DNA of 64,000 nt from positions 2,790,001-2,854,000 of the forward strand of contig NZ_CP065230.1 in NCBI RefSeq assembly GCF_015767635.1. The letters are read 5' to 3'. The notes beneath the pieces are model-generated. The model saw nothing but the letters and a program-made list of their open reading frames with translations, made no database searches and was not told the DNA's origin. The stretch is from Halomonas sp. A40-4. Its GTDB lineage: Bacteria; Pseudomonadota; Gammaproteobacteria; Pseudomonadales; Halomonadaceae. Made by a program: the position numbers and the translations under genes. The first letter of the stretch is position 1. Each line of letters starts with the position of its first letter. This document shows, in pieces, positions 8,876 to 17,782 of this stretch.

Positions 8876-8898
8876 GAACGGCCCACGCGGGCCGTTTT
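8876..8898 (+). terminator. Terminator after yghU
   Basis: A 7-base GC stem (ACGGCCC / GGGCCGT) with an ACGC loop runs into TTTT, 21 bases after the yghU stop: a compact intrinsic terminator. Confidence 0.7.
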
Positions 8899-8940
8899 GA
8901 GTTGAGTCCTGGCCTGATACGCAGTGTGAAGGGGCGCACG

Positions 8941-9174
8941 ATGATTGACCCAAAATATAGCCAGTTGCTGTTTACCTTTTTGATGGCGCTGTTCATGTCA
9001 TGTGTGATGTCGCTGGTGATTACGCTATACAACATCGGCTTTATTGACGGGATTGTGATGATCTGGCTCAAAGCGTGGCTGTTTGCCTTTGCCGTCGCGC
9101 TGCCGGTCATTAACCTGGTGTTACCCATTGTGCGCAGGTTGGTGGCCATTCTGGTTAAAAAGCCTCATGGCTAA
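8941..9174 (+). CDS. Small DUF2798-like membrane protein
   Basis: 77 residues with two long hydrophobic segments (roughly residues 7-30 and 38-65) and a basic C-terminus (VRRLVAILVKKPHG). The pattern FTFLMALFMSCVMSLVITLYN and later FAFAVALPVINLVLPIVRRLV fits the DUF2798 family of two-helix inner-membrane proteins of unknown role. The start at 8941 follows AAGGGG; an upstream in-frame start at 8902 overlaps the preceding terminator and is less likely. It stands alone between two terminators. Confidence 0.75.
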   Translation: MIDPKYSQLLFTFLMALFMSCVMSLVITLYNIGFIDGIVMIWLKAWLFAFAVALPVINLVLPIVRRLVAILVKKPHG

Positions 9175-9177
9175 CGC

Positions 9178-9204
9178 AAAAGGGACGGCGTAGCCGTCCC
9201 TTTT
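9178..9204. terminator. Bidirectional terminator between convergent genes
   Basis: A perfect 12-base stem, AAAAGGGACGGC and GCCGTCCCTTTT, with a 3-base loop. It has A-run and T-run arms and can stop transcription from the DUF2798 gene on the left and from the convergent TonB receptor gene. Confidence 0.85.
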
Positions 9205-9232
9205 GTCCTTTCAATGCGCTGAACGTCAGGAA

Positions 9233-11344
9233 TTAAAATCGGTAACGTACGTTGGCCGTCACGTTGCGTCTCTCGCCATAGCCACAGTCGCCGCCCTCAT
9301 AACGGCACCAGGAGATAAACTCTTCGTCAGTCAGGTTTTTGGCATCCAGGCTTAGATCCCACTTCCCGACGGTATACCCGATCATGGCGTCAACCAGGGT
9401 CTCGGACGGCACCTTGGGCGCACCACCCGAGCCTACGTTGTCACCGATGTAGCGAACCCCGGCACCAAATCGCCAGTTATTCCCCAGATAAAGCTTGTTC
9501 CACCAGGACGCCTGCTTTTCCGCCACGTATGGTAGCCGCTCGCCGGTGCTTTCATCATCGGCATTCATATTGGTGTAGCCCAGCTGGGTTTCAAAGTCCT
9601 GCCAGCGCTTGTTGATTTGCAACTCCCAGCCATCAATGACGGCACCGGTTTGTGTCACTCCACCGGGGGTTGCGCCCTCTGCAATGCGGTTTTCTTCGCT
9701 AATGTCAAAATACGCCGCACTGACCGACAGCGATTTATCCGGTGACAGGTACTTGATGCCCACCTCTTCTTGCTCGCCAGTGGTGGGGTCTAACGTACCG
9801 CCTTCCGACGCACCATCGTTACCCAAGTTCATCGCAAACGCTTCGGAGTAGCTCACATAGGGCGAGATGCCGTTATCAAATTGGTACATCAAGCCCAGAC
9901 GCCCGGTGGTGGCCTCTTCATCGCTCACTGTATCGCTGCCCGCAACCGCTACCTGACGGTTTTCAGCCCAGTCGTGACGCAACCCAGCGGAAACCACCAC
10001 CGGACCGACTTCGATATGATCGGCCAAATAAATGCCGACTTGGTCAATCTCGTTGCCCGGCCGGTCTGAAGGGTCAAGCGAATCCAACTGCAAGTTGCCA
10101 TATTGCGGGTCATAAATATTAATGGTGCCACCGCCTCCCGCTACCGATGAATAGTTATCCTGCTCCCAAGTGGCGTCTTGGCGATCAATACCAGCAATCA
10201 GGTTGTGCTTGGTATCACCCAGAGCAAATTCCCCTTCCAGACGGGCGTCAAGGTTAAAAATTTGGGTTTCGGCATCGGCAGTATAGATCGTCCGCGAGAC
10301 CTCCCCATTGGCATCCGGCTGGGTGCCAATATCCACCCAGTGCTCGCGGGTTTCGGTGCTGGAATCGGTGTAACGTGCGGTGGCCGAAAAAGCCCAGTCG
10401 CGGTTCAGTTGATGGTCGAAAAACAACGTCGTTTCGGTTTTCTCGCGGTCGTAACGATCCCAGCCCGGCTCGCCGACAAAACGCTCCGAGCCGATAAAGC
10501 CCTGGGATCCCGGCTCCAGCGTGCCAGCCTGGGGCAGGAACTGCGCCGACACCTGGCCCTTGTTCTCCTGGCGATTGACCAGCAGGGTAATTTCCGTGTC
10601 GTCGCTAGGCCGCCAGGTCAGCGATGGCGAAACCACATAGCCGTCGTCTTCCACGTGGTCGACCTGGGTATCACTGTCGCGCTTGAGGCCGACCAGGCGA
10701 TACAGCAGTTTCCCGTCCTCGTCTGCCGCCCCGGTTACGTCAAACGCCAGCTGCTTGCGGTTGTTAGAGCCGTACTGCGCCCACACTTCCCCGCTACGCT
10801 CTTCTTCGGGCAGCTTGGAAACACCGTTGATGATACCCCCCAAGTCAGCCTGGCCGTAAAGCATGGAAGACGGCCCTTTCAGCACTTCCACGCTTTCCAG
10901 CGCGTAAGGGTTAGTGCGCACCGAGTTGTAAGAGCCGTAAATCTGGCGCAGGCCATCCAGATAGCGCCCGGCATCAACGCCACGCACGGTGGCACCGTCA
11001 ATTCGCGTATCGAAACCGAAGTTACCCGCATACACGCCAGGCGTATAGAGCAGCGCATCCTGAATCGTTTTACTGCCGGTATCTTGCATAAACTGCTCAT
11101 CCACCACCGAGAGCGAAAACGGCTGCTCGTTGAGCGGCACATCCAGCTTGCCGACGCTGGGCTGTTTTTCGGCTTCGATATAGCCCATGGCATCCACAGC
11201 GGTGGCGACCACTTGCATCGCCTCTAACTCTACATCGTTGGCGGAGGGGTTTTGTTGGGCGACGACAAGCGTCGGCGTGCCAAATATTGATGCCATGGCA
11301 ACTGCGCTGGAAAGGCAACGCATAGAGAAAAAAGCGTTTCGCAT
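9233..11344 (-). CDS. TonB-dependent siderophore receptor
   Basis: 703-residue outer-membrane receptor. A signal peptide (MRNAFFSMRCLSSAVAMASI... ending near VVAQQ) is followed by a TonB-box region, a plug domain (QPFSLSVVDEQFMQDTG, DALLYTPGVYAG, LKGPSSMLYGQADLGGIIN) and a beta-barrel ending in NVRYRF. The plug is of the FhuA/FoxA/FpvA class that imports ferric siderophores. The frame opens with a TTG at 11365, but ATG 11344 starts a normal signal peptide. No siderophore ABC or FecIR-type genes are adjacent. AT-rich upstream DNA may carry a Fur site. Confidence 0.92.
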   Translation of the reverse strand: MRNAFFSMRCLSSAVAMASIFGTPTLVVAQQNPSANDVELEAMQVVATAVDAMGYIEAEKQPSVGKLDVPLNEQPFSLSVVDEQFMQDTGSKTIQDALLYTPGVYAGNFGFDTRIDGATVRGVDAGRYLDGLRQIYGSYNSVRTNPYALESVEVLKGPSSMLYGQADLGGIINGVSKLPEEERSGEVWAQYGSNNRKQLAFDVTGAADEDGKLLYRLVGLKRDSDTQVDHVEDDGYVVSPSLTWRPSDDTEITLLVNRQENKGQVSAQFLPQAGTLEPGSQGFIGSERFVGEPGWDRYDREKTETTLFFDHQLNRDWAFSATARYTDSSTETREHWVDIGTQPDANGEVSRTIYTADAETQIFNLDARLEGEFALGDTKHNLIAGIDRQDATWEQDNYSSVAGGGGTINIYDPQYGNLQLDSLDPSDRPGNEIDQVGIYLADHIEVGPVVVSAGLRHDWAENRQVAVAGSDTVSDEEATTGRLGLMYQFDNGISPYVSYSEAFAMNLGNDGASEGGTLDPTTGEQEEVGIKYLSPDKSLSVSAAYFDISEENRIAEGATPGGVTQTGAVIDGWELQINKRWQDFETQLGYTNMNADDESTGERLPYVAEKQASWWNKLYLGNNWRFGAGVRYIGDNVGSGGAPKVPSETLVDAMIGYTVGKWDLSLDAKNLTDEEFISWCRYEGGDCGYGERRNVTANVRYRF

Positions 11345-11365
11345 GATAAACAGATCCCGGAGCAA

Positions 11366-11402
11366 ATATTAATGATATAGATTTTTATTTGCATTATAGT
11401 AA
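11366..11402 (-). promoter_or_regulatory. Possible Fur site and promoter of the TonB receptor
   Basis: This stretch is far more AT-rich than its surroundings and contains repeated AAT/ATT triplets such as ATATCATTAAT and AATGCAAATAA on the minus strand, partially matching the Fur consensus. Placement just upstream of a siderophore receptor supports iron control, but the match is imperfect. Confidence 0.35.
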
Positions 11403-11464
11403 TAATCCGGGCCGAGGATGTCAACACGCCACCATCAATTAACCATCACCACTTTAGCCACCAC

Positions 11465-11506
11465 AAAAAAACCTGCGGGCGGCTCGATAGGCCGCCCGCA
11501 GGTTCC
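11465..11506 (-). terminator. Terminator of the LpxR-like gene
   Basis: A 14-base perfect stem (AACCTGCGGGCGGC / GCCGCCCGCAGGTT) with a 7-base loop is followed on the minus strand by a run of T. It lies about 45 bases after the stop of the gene at 11550. Confidence 0.85.
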
Positions 11507-11549
11507 ATGATGTCCATCCAAAAGCGACCCCTATAGGGCTAAACTTGAC

Positions 11550-12563
11550 TTAAAAACGCTTCGAGAGCGTCACCGCACCGAATTTATCCGACTCCTCCTG
11601 ACCATCAAACTCCCGAGAGCGCGCCACGGCTGCATAGGTGACCTGCCAGTCTTCCCAGGCGAGCGCCAACCCACCTGAAATATCGCCTACCCATTCCTTG
11701 CGGTCGACCGAGTGACTATCTTGGAAAGTATTACCGTCAAGTGTCAGATTTTGCGCCATGTAATATCCTTCCATGTTGGCGAACAGATACCATTGCCAAC
11801 CGCTGTTGCCATGGATCTGATGACGACTGCCGGGATTGGGGGTCAGCGTCGGAACTCCCTGTGCATCATCTCCCCAGCGCACGCTATAACCTGCACTGGC
11901 ATAAGTATAGAGATTGCCAAGTGCTGCCCCGACGCTGGGGCCATGAGAAAACTGCTTGCCAGCCAAGGGGGTATCGTGCCACCACTGACGCCGCATCGTA
12001 AAATTGATAATAGGCTCATCGTCCAACTGGTTTCGCCAGCCACGTGGGCGATCACTGTCTGTTAGGCGGTGAACCTCTTGCTGAATGCTATCTGCTTGAG
12101 AGGAAGGCCCTACTAAGCCAACGTCCAAATGCAGATCCGTTGCCTGCTGCCAACGGCCTACTGGCTTATCTTCATAAAGCGATACACCACCATATATTAA
12201 ACCAGCGTATGGGCGATCATCTTCAATAAGATCGCGACGCTTAATGACATCGGGCGTGTAAATTTGGTGTATCAAACGGTAAGAGGCGCGATCTGCCTGG
12301 CTAATGAGCCCATCCGGCAACGCCGTGGCTAAACGCTGCATCCAGCTTTGCGGCTCAGGCTTAAACATCCAGTTCAGCTCAAAGCCACTGGTAAAGTGAC
12401 CATCATCACTACTGGCAAATAGATCGTTTTCGAACTTAAGGGAAAGCGTATTATCCTCAGCGGCCACGGCCATCGGTAGTAAACTGGAAGACAATACAAA
12501 CGACAGCGCAGCTTTGCAAAATATGCCTTTGCGGATGCTGGGATGTTTGGCGAACGGCATCAT
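11550..12563 (-). CDS. LpxR-family lipid A deacylase (DUF2219)
   Basis: 337 residues: signal peptide (cleaved after VAA, about residue 35), then a 12-stranded outer-membrane barrel ending in VTLSKRF. Family landmarks are LSLKFENDLFASSDDGHFTSG with the Asn-Asp pair, RPYAGLIYGGVSLY and GWRNQLDDEPIINF. LpxR removes the 3'-acyloxyacyl chain of lipid A in a calcium-dependent reaction at the cell surface, altering outer membrane packing and immune recognition. It is a single-gene unit with a strong terminator and an AAGGAA ribosome site. Activity in a halophile is untested, so function is by family. Confidence 0.85.
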   Translation of the reverse strand: MMPFAKHPSIRKGIFCKAALSFVLSSSLLPMAVAAEDNTLSLKFENDLFASSDDGHFTSGFELNWMFKPEPQSWMQRLATALPDGLISQADRASYRLIHQIYTPDVIKRRDLIEDDRPYAGLIYGGVSLYEDKPVGRWQQATDLHLDVGLVGPSSQADSIQQEVHRLTDSDRPRGWRNQLDDEPIINFTMRRQWWHDTPLAGKQFSHGPSVGAALGNLYTYASAGYSVRWGDDAQGVPTLTPNPGSRHQIHGNSGWQWYLFANMEGYYMAQNLTLDGNTFQDSHSVDRKEWVGDISGGLALAWEDWQVTYAAVARSREFDGQEESDKFGAVTLSKRF

Positions 12564-12690
12564 GGCTCATTCCTTGAGTTGAGGAAACGGATACAAACAT
12601 TGTTGATTGTATGTAATGATGTAAAAAGATAGCAAGCATACTTTTCTTTCCCGCCCCCCAAAAGTTGGTTGTTTACACACCTAGCATTAC

Positions 12691-13599
12691 TTATTGCATA
12701 CCAGTCTGGAGGCGATTGACCAATAAGTCGTCTCGCAGGATTTCCTCTTTGAGCGAGGTAAGCTCATCCACATCCCAATTAGCACTCAGATAGCGCCCTC
12801 GTGCCCAATCTGCCCTTCCTGACGCCAGCCAGACTAGAAAGGCGGCTGACAGCTCCGGACTGTCGATCAGAAAGGAGTGCCTATCCTCAGGCATGTTTCG
12901 AGCAAGTTCTGTAGCAACGCCGCCTGGATGAAGGGCAAAGCATTTGACACCATCCTCACCATGATCAACATCCACAAACTCACAAAGGCGATTGATGGCA
13001 TGCTTGGATGTCTGATAACTGGATGCGGTAGGCGCAACTCGCTGAGCCCCGACAGACGACAGTAGAACCAAATGACCGCCGCTGCCTCCTATGTCTGCCC
13101 ACTTTTTTGCAGATTGAATGAGGTGGGGAATAGAATACCGTATGATATGATAGGTTCCTTGGATATTGACCTCCCAAGTATGCCACCAGCTCTCTGGATC
13201 AGACTCACCGATTTTAGCCCACCGTTCAAGATGCCCTGCATTCGCATCAACTAGATCAATGCCGCCAAATTGTTCTACACAAGCTGATACCGCAGCGTCA
13301 ACCTGTGCCGCATTGGTGACGTCGCAGATGGAATAAGCGCACCGAGTATCGGAATTTGCCTGAAAGACTAAGTCTTGTGTTTCCACCAGCGACTGCTCAG
13401 AGCGTGCTGTCAGATAAATGGCTTTGGCTCCTGCTTTAGCGAAGCATATCGCCGTTTCCCTACCAATTCCCCTTGAGGCACCCATTATGAGGACAATTTT
13501 GCCAGAGGCGGTGCCTGAAAGCGTAGAGGTTGGAGCGATTGCGTCATACTGGTCGTGGTGTTCCGTTAGAGAAAGATCTTGTGTCTGTGTTGGCGTCAT
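12691..13599 (-). CDS. Short-chain dehydrogenase with fungal-type ends
   Basis: 302-residue NAD(P)-dependent SDR: cofactor motif MGASRGIGRE (residues 39-48), NAG near 116, and catalytic Ser plus SSYQTSKHAINR (Tyr-x3-Lys). The ends are unusual for a bacterial SDR. A 35-residue leader (EHHDQYDAIAPTSTLSGTASGK) precedes the Rossmann fold, and the C-terminus carries FLVWLASGRADWARGRYLSANWDVDELTSLKEEI in pieces typical of filamentous fungal SDRs. The substrate is unknown. It is the last gene of a leftward group tetR-AKR-SDR and has somewhat lower GC than its neighbours. Confidence 0.85.
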   Translation of the reverse strand: MTPTQTQDLSLTEHHDQYDAIAPTSTLSGTASGKIVLIMGASRGIGRETAICFAKAGAKAIYLTARSEQSLVETQDLVFQANSDTRCAYSICDVTNAAQVDAAVSACVEQFGGIDLVDANAGHLERWAKIGESDPESWWHTWEVNIQGTYHIIRYSIPHLIQSAKKWADIGGSGGHLVLLSSVGAQRVAPTASSYQTSKHAINRLCEFVDVDHGEDGVKCFALHPGGVATELARNMPEDRHSFLIDSPELSAAFLVWLASGRADWARGRYLSANWDVDELTSLKEEILRDDLLVNRLQTGMQ

Positions 13600-13629
13600 G
13601 GGTATTCCTCATCAATAAAATAGCGACCT

Positions 13630-14712
13630 TTATGATTCGCCTTGCTCGCGGTACCCAGCCATCATGCTCATCATCCAGCCCGGGTACTCCTCCGGGATAC
13701 GACTCGCCTCGTCCAGGGCTTTACGCTCGCCATCAGACAATCGGATCCGTGCGGCCCGGATATTGGCTTTCAGCTGATCTGGTCGCTTGGCACCAACAAT
13801 AACACTGGATACAGGCTTCTGGTGCAGCAGCCACGCTAGCGCGATCTGGGCCATGGTGACGGGTTCGCCGTCAATCTGTTTTCCGTCAGCCACCTCCCGC
13901 ATGACCTTGATAACCTCTCTGCCCCGTTCTCGGTTAATCGGCGGGAAGTCCAATTTGGCGCGCCGGTTGTCCTCGGACACGTCCGGACCCTCGTATTTGC
14001 CGGACAGGTAACCGCCGGCCAGCGGGCTCCACACCATCAACCCGACCTTTTCCGACGCCAACATGGGGATCACCTCCCGTTCCAGGTCGCGCCCCACCAG
14101 GGTGTAGTACGCCTGCAGAGACGCGACCGGGCACAGGTTGCGGGCCCGGGTGATACCGATGGCCTTCATGACCTGCCAGGCGGCCCAGTTAGACAAGCCC
14201 ACATAACGCACATGGCCCTGTTGCACGAGGGTGTTCAGTGCCTCCAGGGTTTCTTCGATCGGGGTGGCCGGATCAAAGCCATGGATCTGGTACAGATCAA
14301 TATAGTCGGTCTGCAATCGCGCCAGGCTCGCCTTGCATTCGCTCATGATGTGGCCTCGGGAAGCACCACGGGCATTGGGGCCCTCGCCCATGGGGCCGAG
14401 CACTTTGGTGGCCAACACGACATCTTCCCGGCGGACACCGAGGTTTTTCAGGGATTGGCCAACGATGCGTTCGCTGGCACCCAAGCCATAGATGTTGGCC
14501 GTATCGATGAAGTTGATACCGGCTTCCAGGGCGATCTTCACCAGTTCGTCGGCCTGTTCCTGCTGCAATTGCCCGATCAGGCCCCAGATGCCTTCATCAC
14601 CGCCAAAGGTCATGGTGCCCAGGCAGAGTTCGGAGACGAACAAGCCCGAGTTTCCGAGTGCTCTGTAGCGTAACGAATTGCTATCAAATCTTGGCAGGTT
14701 GTGAGTGGTCAT
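13630..14712 (-). CDS. Aldo/keto reductase
   Basis: 360-residue NADPH-dependent reductase of the YghZ/Tas-like AKR group. The catalytic tetrad is visible: Asp and Tyr in INFIDTANIYGLG, Lys in VVLATKVLG, His in YIDLYQIHG. The C-terminal cofactor loop contains KPVSSVIVGAKRPDQLKAN. It would reduce aldehydes or ketones in the cytoplasm. A strong AGGAGGT site precedes the ATG. It lies 61 bases after the tetR stop and 30 bases before the SDR gene, all on one strand, so it is probably controlled by that TetR protein. Confidence 0.9.
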   Translation of the reverse strand: MTTHNLPRFDSNSLRYRALGNSGLFVSELCLGTMTFGGDEGIWGLIGQLQQEQADELVKIALEAGINFIDTANIYGLGASERIVGQSLKNLGVRREDVVLATKVLGPMGEGPNARGASRGHIMSECKASLARLQTDYIDLYQIHGFDPATPIEETLEALNTLVQQGHVRYVGLSNWAAWQVMKAIGITRARNLCPVASLQAYYTLVGRDLEREVIPMLASEKVGLMVWSPLAGGYLSGKYEGPDVSEDNRRAKLDFPPINRERGREVIKVMREVADGKQIDGEPVTMAQIALAWLLHQKPVSSVIVGAKRPDQLKANIRAARIRLSDGERKALDEASRIPEEYPGWMMSMMAGYREQGES

Positions 14713-14773
14713 GTTGCACCTCCTGATGAAAGGTTAATGTCGTGACTTTTTGTCGTGTCTCATTCATTGCCAT

Positions 14774-15370
14774 TCAAACGCCAGTGTTGTTCCCTTCCGA
14801 AGCACTTTGGCAGCGAGCCCTTAAAAGTTGTGTAGCCGCATCAAACGGAGCGGGATCTTCTACGGTGCGCGCCGCCAGATGGGCGCCTTCCAGCATGGCC
14901 AGGGTTGCGCAGGCTTCTTGTGCAGGATCAGAAATGGACGAGATTGATCCATCCCTCAGGCCCCGTTCAAAGGTTGCCCTGATCCAGTCCAGCACCATTG
15001 TCCGAACGCTACCCACCCGGTTAACAACCGCCTCGGGCAGGCTTTCTCGACAGATTGAAAAGGCAACGCACAGGCAGACAGTCTGGCCGTCATGCAGGGC
15101 ACCCCGGTACACAGCGATGAGAGCACTTAGGCGTGCGCCAGCGCTGGGACAAGCCGCCTCTATTTCAGCCAGCCGCTCTTTCAGGCTGGTGTGATACCGC
15201 TCGATCAAACGCTCCGACAAGTCCGCCTTGGTCGGAAAGTGATAATGAATGGAAGCCTTTCTGATGCCGATGGCCTTCGCGAGATCCGCATAGCTGAACC
15301 CGTCAAACCCTCTTGATCGGGCGGTGCGCTCTGCGAAGTCTAACAGGGCGGTTCTTGTGTCACGGTTCAT
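14774..15370 (-). CDS. TetR/AcrR-family regulator
   Basis: 198 residues with an N-terminal TetR helix-turn-helix (GFDGFSYADLAKAIGIRKA then SIHYHFPTKADL, residues 21-52) and a variable ligand-binding domain. It heads the leftward group with the AKR and SDR genes and is a likely repressor of them. No clear Shine-Dalgarno lies before ATG 15370, so translation may be weak or leaderless. The ligand may be an aldehyde or electrophile, judging only from the neighbouring reductases. Confidence 0.88.
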   Translation of the reverse strand: MNRDTRTALLDFAERTARSRGFDGFSYADLAKAIGIRKASIHYHFPTKADLSERLIERYHTSLKERLAEIEAACPSAGARLSALIAVYRGALHDGQTVCLCVAFSICRESLPEAVVNRVGSVRTMVLDWIRATFERGLRDGSISSISDPAQEACATLAMLEGAHLAARTVEDPAPFDAATQLLRARCQSASEGNNTGV

Positions 15371-15420
15371 AATTAGTCAAAGGTTGACGTCGTTCACTCA
15401 GGCAGTTACCTAGTATGGTA

Positions 15421-15463
15421 CCTTGATCAGGGGAAGGTTGAGATTCCTTCCCTTGATCAAGCC
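15421..15463. repeat. Long inverted repeat upstream of tetR
   Basis: CTTGATCAGGGGAAGG is mirrored by CCTTCCCTTGATCAAG around an 8-base spacer, with one mismatch in 16. A second small hairpin (AGCCCTTTGGGCT) abuts it at 15461-15474. It lies after the cupin gene stop and about 50 bases upstream of tetR. Without a T-run it could be a terminator of a different type, a regulator-binding site, or an insertion scar. Confidence 0.6.
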
Positions 15464-15506
15464 CTTTGGGCTCCTTACCGGTACAGAATGTTCAGACTCC
15501 CACCAG

Positions 15507-16193
<687 letters not shown>

Positions 16194-16222
16194 TCAGTCT
16201 GCCAAGCCAAAAGCCCCTGGCA

Positions 16223-16843
16223 TCAGCCGGTAATCGACGGACGGGCCGCGACCCGGGCACGCCAGGCGAGGAGATGATCGAGATGATCGGGAATGTCAAC
16301 CTTGGCAAATTCTGCAAACACCATCCCGGCATAAGTCGTGATATCCGCAACAGTGAAACGGTCACCAGCAAGAAACTCGTTTTCCGCAAGAACCTCGTTG
16401 AGGTAGGCCATCGTGGACTGAGCGACCTCCTTCTGCTTATTGCCCCAGTCAGGGCATTGCCATGTCTCGAGGTCGGGTCCCAGGCCCTGGGTTGCATGGT
16501 GGAAATACGCGCCCACCGCATTCATCAAACCGGATTCGGCACGAATATTCATCATCGCGATAACCGCACGCTCTTTAGGCGAGGCGCCCGTTAGGGAGGG
16601 CCCGTCAAACACACCGTCCAGGTACTCAGTGATGGCGTTGCACTGTGCAATGCAGGTGCCATCATCAAGCTCCAGTACCGGTACGGTGGCATCGGGGTTC
16701 TTTGCCCTGAAATCACTGGTACGGTGTTCACCACCCATGACATCCACCGGGACAAACACCACTTTGTCGGTAGCACCTTTCTCGGCAAGGGCAATACGGA
16801 CGCGTAGCGGGTTGGGAAAGCCTTCGGTTTCGTAGATTTTCAT
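16223..16843 (-). CDS. Glutathione S-transferase family protein
   Basis: 206 residues with the thioredoxin-like N-domain (MKIYETEGFPNPLRVRIAL, then PDATVPVLELDDG, and QCNAITEYLDGVF) and an all-helical C-domain (FLAGDRFTVADITTYAGMVF). It is expected to conjugate or reduce electrophiles with glutathione. It begins a two-gene unit with the cupin gene. An AAAGGTC site lies upstream of the ATG. Immediately upstream lies an IS remnant, marking the right edge of the 12.7-16.8 kb block. Confidence 0.9.
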   Translation of the reverse strand: MKIYETEGFPNPLRVRIALAEKGATDKVVFVPVDVMGGEHRTSDFRAKNPDATVPVLELDDGTCIAQCNAITEYLDGVFDGPSLTGASPKERAVIAMMNIRAESGLMNAVGAYFHHATQGLGPDLETWQCPDWGNKQKEVAQSTMAYLNEVLAENEFLAGDRFTVADITTYAGMVFAEFAKVDIPDHLDHLLAWRARVAARPSITG

Positions 16844-16925
16844 TTTTGACCTTTATTAGTAATGAATATGACAACACCTTACCTACTAAAAGGTAGTCAT
16901 TCAATAAAATAAAGATATTTTTTAT

Positions 16926-17304
16926 GGACACTCTGAATAACTCACGAAATGAGCGATAATCCTGTCCCTGCTCACAACAGGATTCGTTGCCACCATGGAT
17001 CAAATCACCTTTTCCGAAGCCGAGTACCAAACCAAGAAGCGCAAGAAGACCCGTCGTGAGATCTTTCTTAAGCGGATGACAAGCTGATTCCCTGGAGGCA
17101 GTTGAAGATGAAATTTGCTGGCCGCGTTCAGCAATCTGCTGATCGGTGAAAAATACCTGCTGGCGTAGGGCCAGTGCGACTGTTTTCGCCGACATGGCGG
17201 AAATAGGCAAAAAACGCCAATAACGGAAAAATAGCGTCTCAATCTTTGATTTAGGCCGACTAAAATCAAGGCCAGCGAAAATCAGCGATTATTTAGACCT
17301 CGCC
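16926..17304 (+). mobile_element. IS5-family element, internally deleted remnant
   Basis: About 380 bases. ATG 16995 opens MDQITFSEAEYQTKKRK, the N-terminus of IS5-type transposases. A one-base loss breaks the frame near 17079; the following frame continues KLIPWRQL. The sequence then jumps to a transposase C-terminus, LAAFSNLLIGEKYLLA followed by TAG at about 17165, so most of the catalytic domain is deleted. The edges carry related terminal sequences (CTCTGAATAAC at the left; GTCTAAATAATC on the opposite strand at the right), consistent with imperfect terminal repeats. Confidence 0.65.
16995..17168 (+). pseudogene. IS5-type transposase, frameshifted and deleted
   Basis: Residual transposase coding DNA. 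The first about 29 codons match the IS5 N-terminus, a frameshift follows, then about 13 codons of the next block, then a deletion joining to the last about 16 codons. No DDE catalytic residues remain, so it cannot be active. It belongs to the element at 16926-17304. Confidence 0.65.
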
Positions 17305-17782
17305 TAATACTCCCTCCCGTCGCCTCTCGACCCCGATAGCGCCCTAGCAGACCACCAGACCTCCCAAGGTAAGGCACGCGACGTTGTTCAGCGCATCCTT
17401 GCGCCTCACATTTCAGGCTGACACTCAAATTCGTTCCAGACGAATTTGTACCGCTTGAGTCTGTCGGATATACGTCATGGCGTACAGCAAAAGTGCTAGG
17501 CTTTGATGATGGGGCCACCTCACGCCGCTATGACGCCTCAATCCGTTTCATGTTCGTCAGGCCAGCGTTTTGCCTCGAGCTTTCTTCAGATTTCCCTTCG
17601 CGAGGGACACCCTTACCGGGCGTGCAGGGGACTTTAACCCCAAAGTCACCCTCAGGTACCAACTCAGGAACAGCGCCAGTCAAGGCGCTGCGCGCCAAGC
17701 CTGGCGCGCATCAAAAAAGATGATCTCAAGGGCACTCCGATGCGTCTCCGATTCACCGTGCTCCAGCGACTCTTGCGCAGGG
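17305..17782. other. Gene-free structured region
   Basis: No convincing gene is present in these 478 bases. Visible structures are a perfect 9-base inverted repeat at 17425-17447 (CAAATTCGT / ACGAATTTG), a 7-base hairpin at 17671-17690 (CAGCGCC / GGCGCTG) and directly after it a perfect 9-base hairpin at 17689-17710 (TGCGCGCCA / TGGCGCGCA) followed by TCAAAAAA. It borders the IS remnant and is probably decayed mobile DNA. Confidence 0.5.

Noticed and set aside
10178..11227. A 349-codon plus-strand frame opposite the TonB receptor
   Set aside because: Antisense shadow of a well-supported outer-membrane receptor gene.
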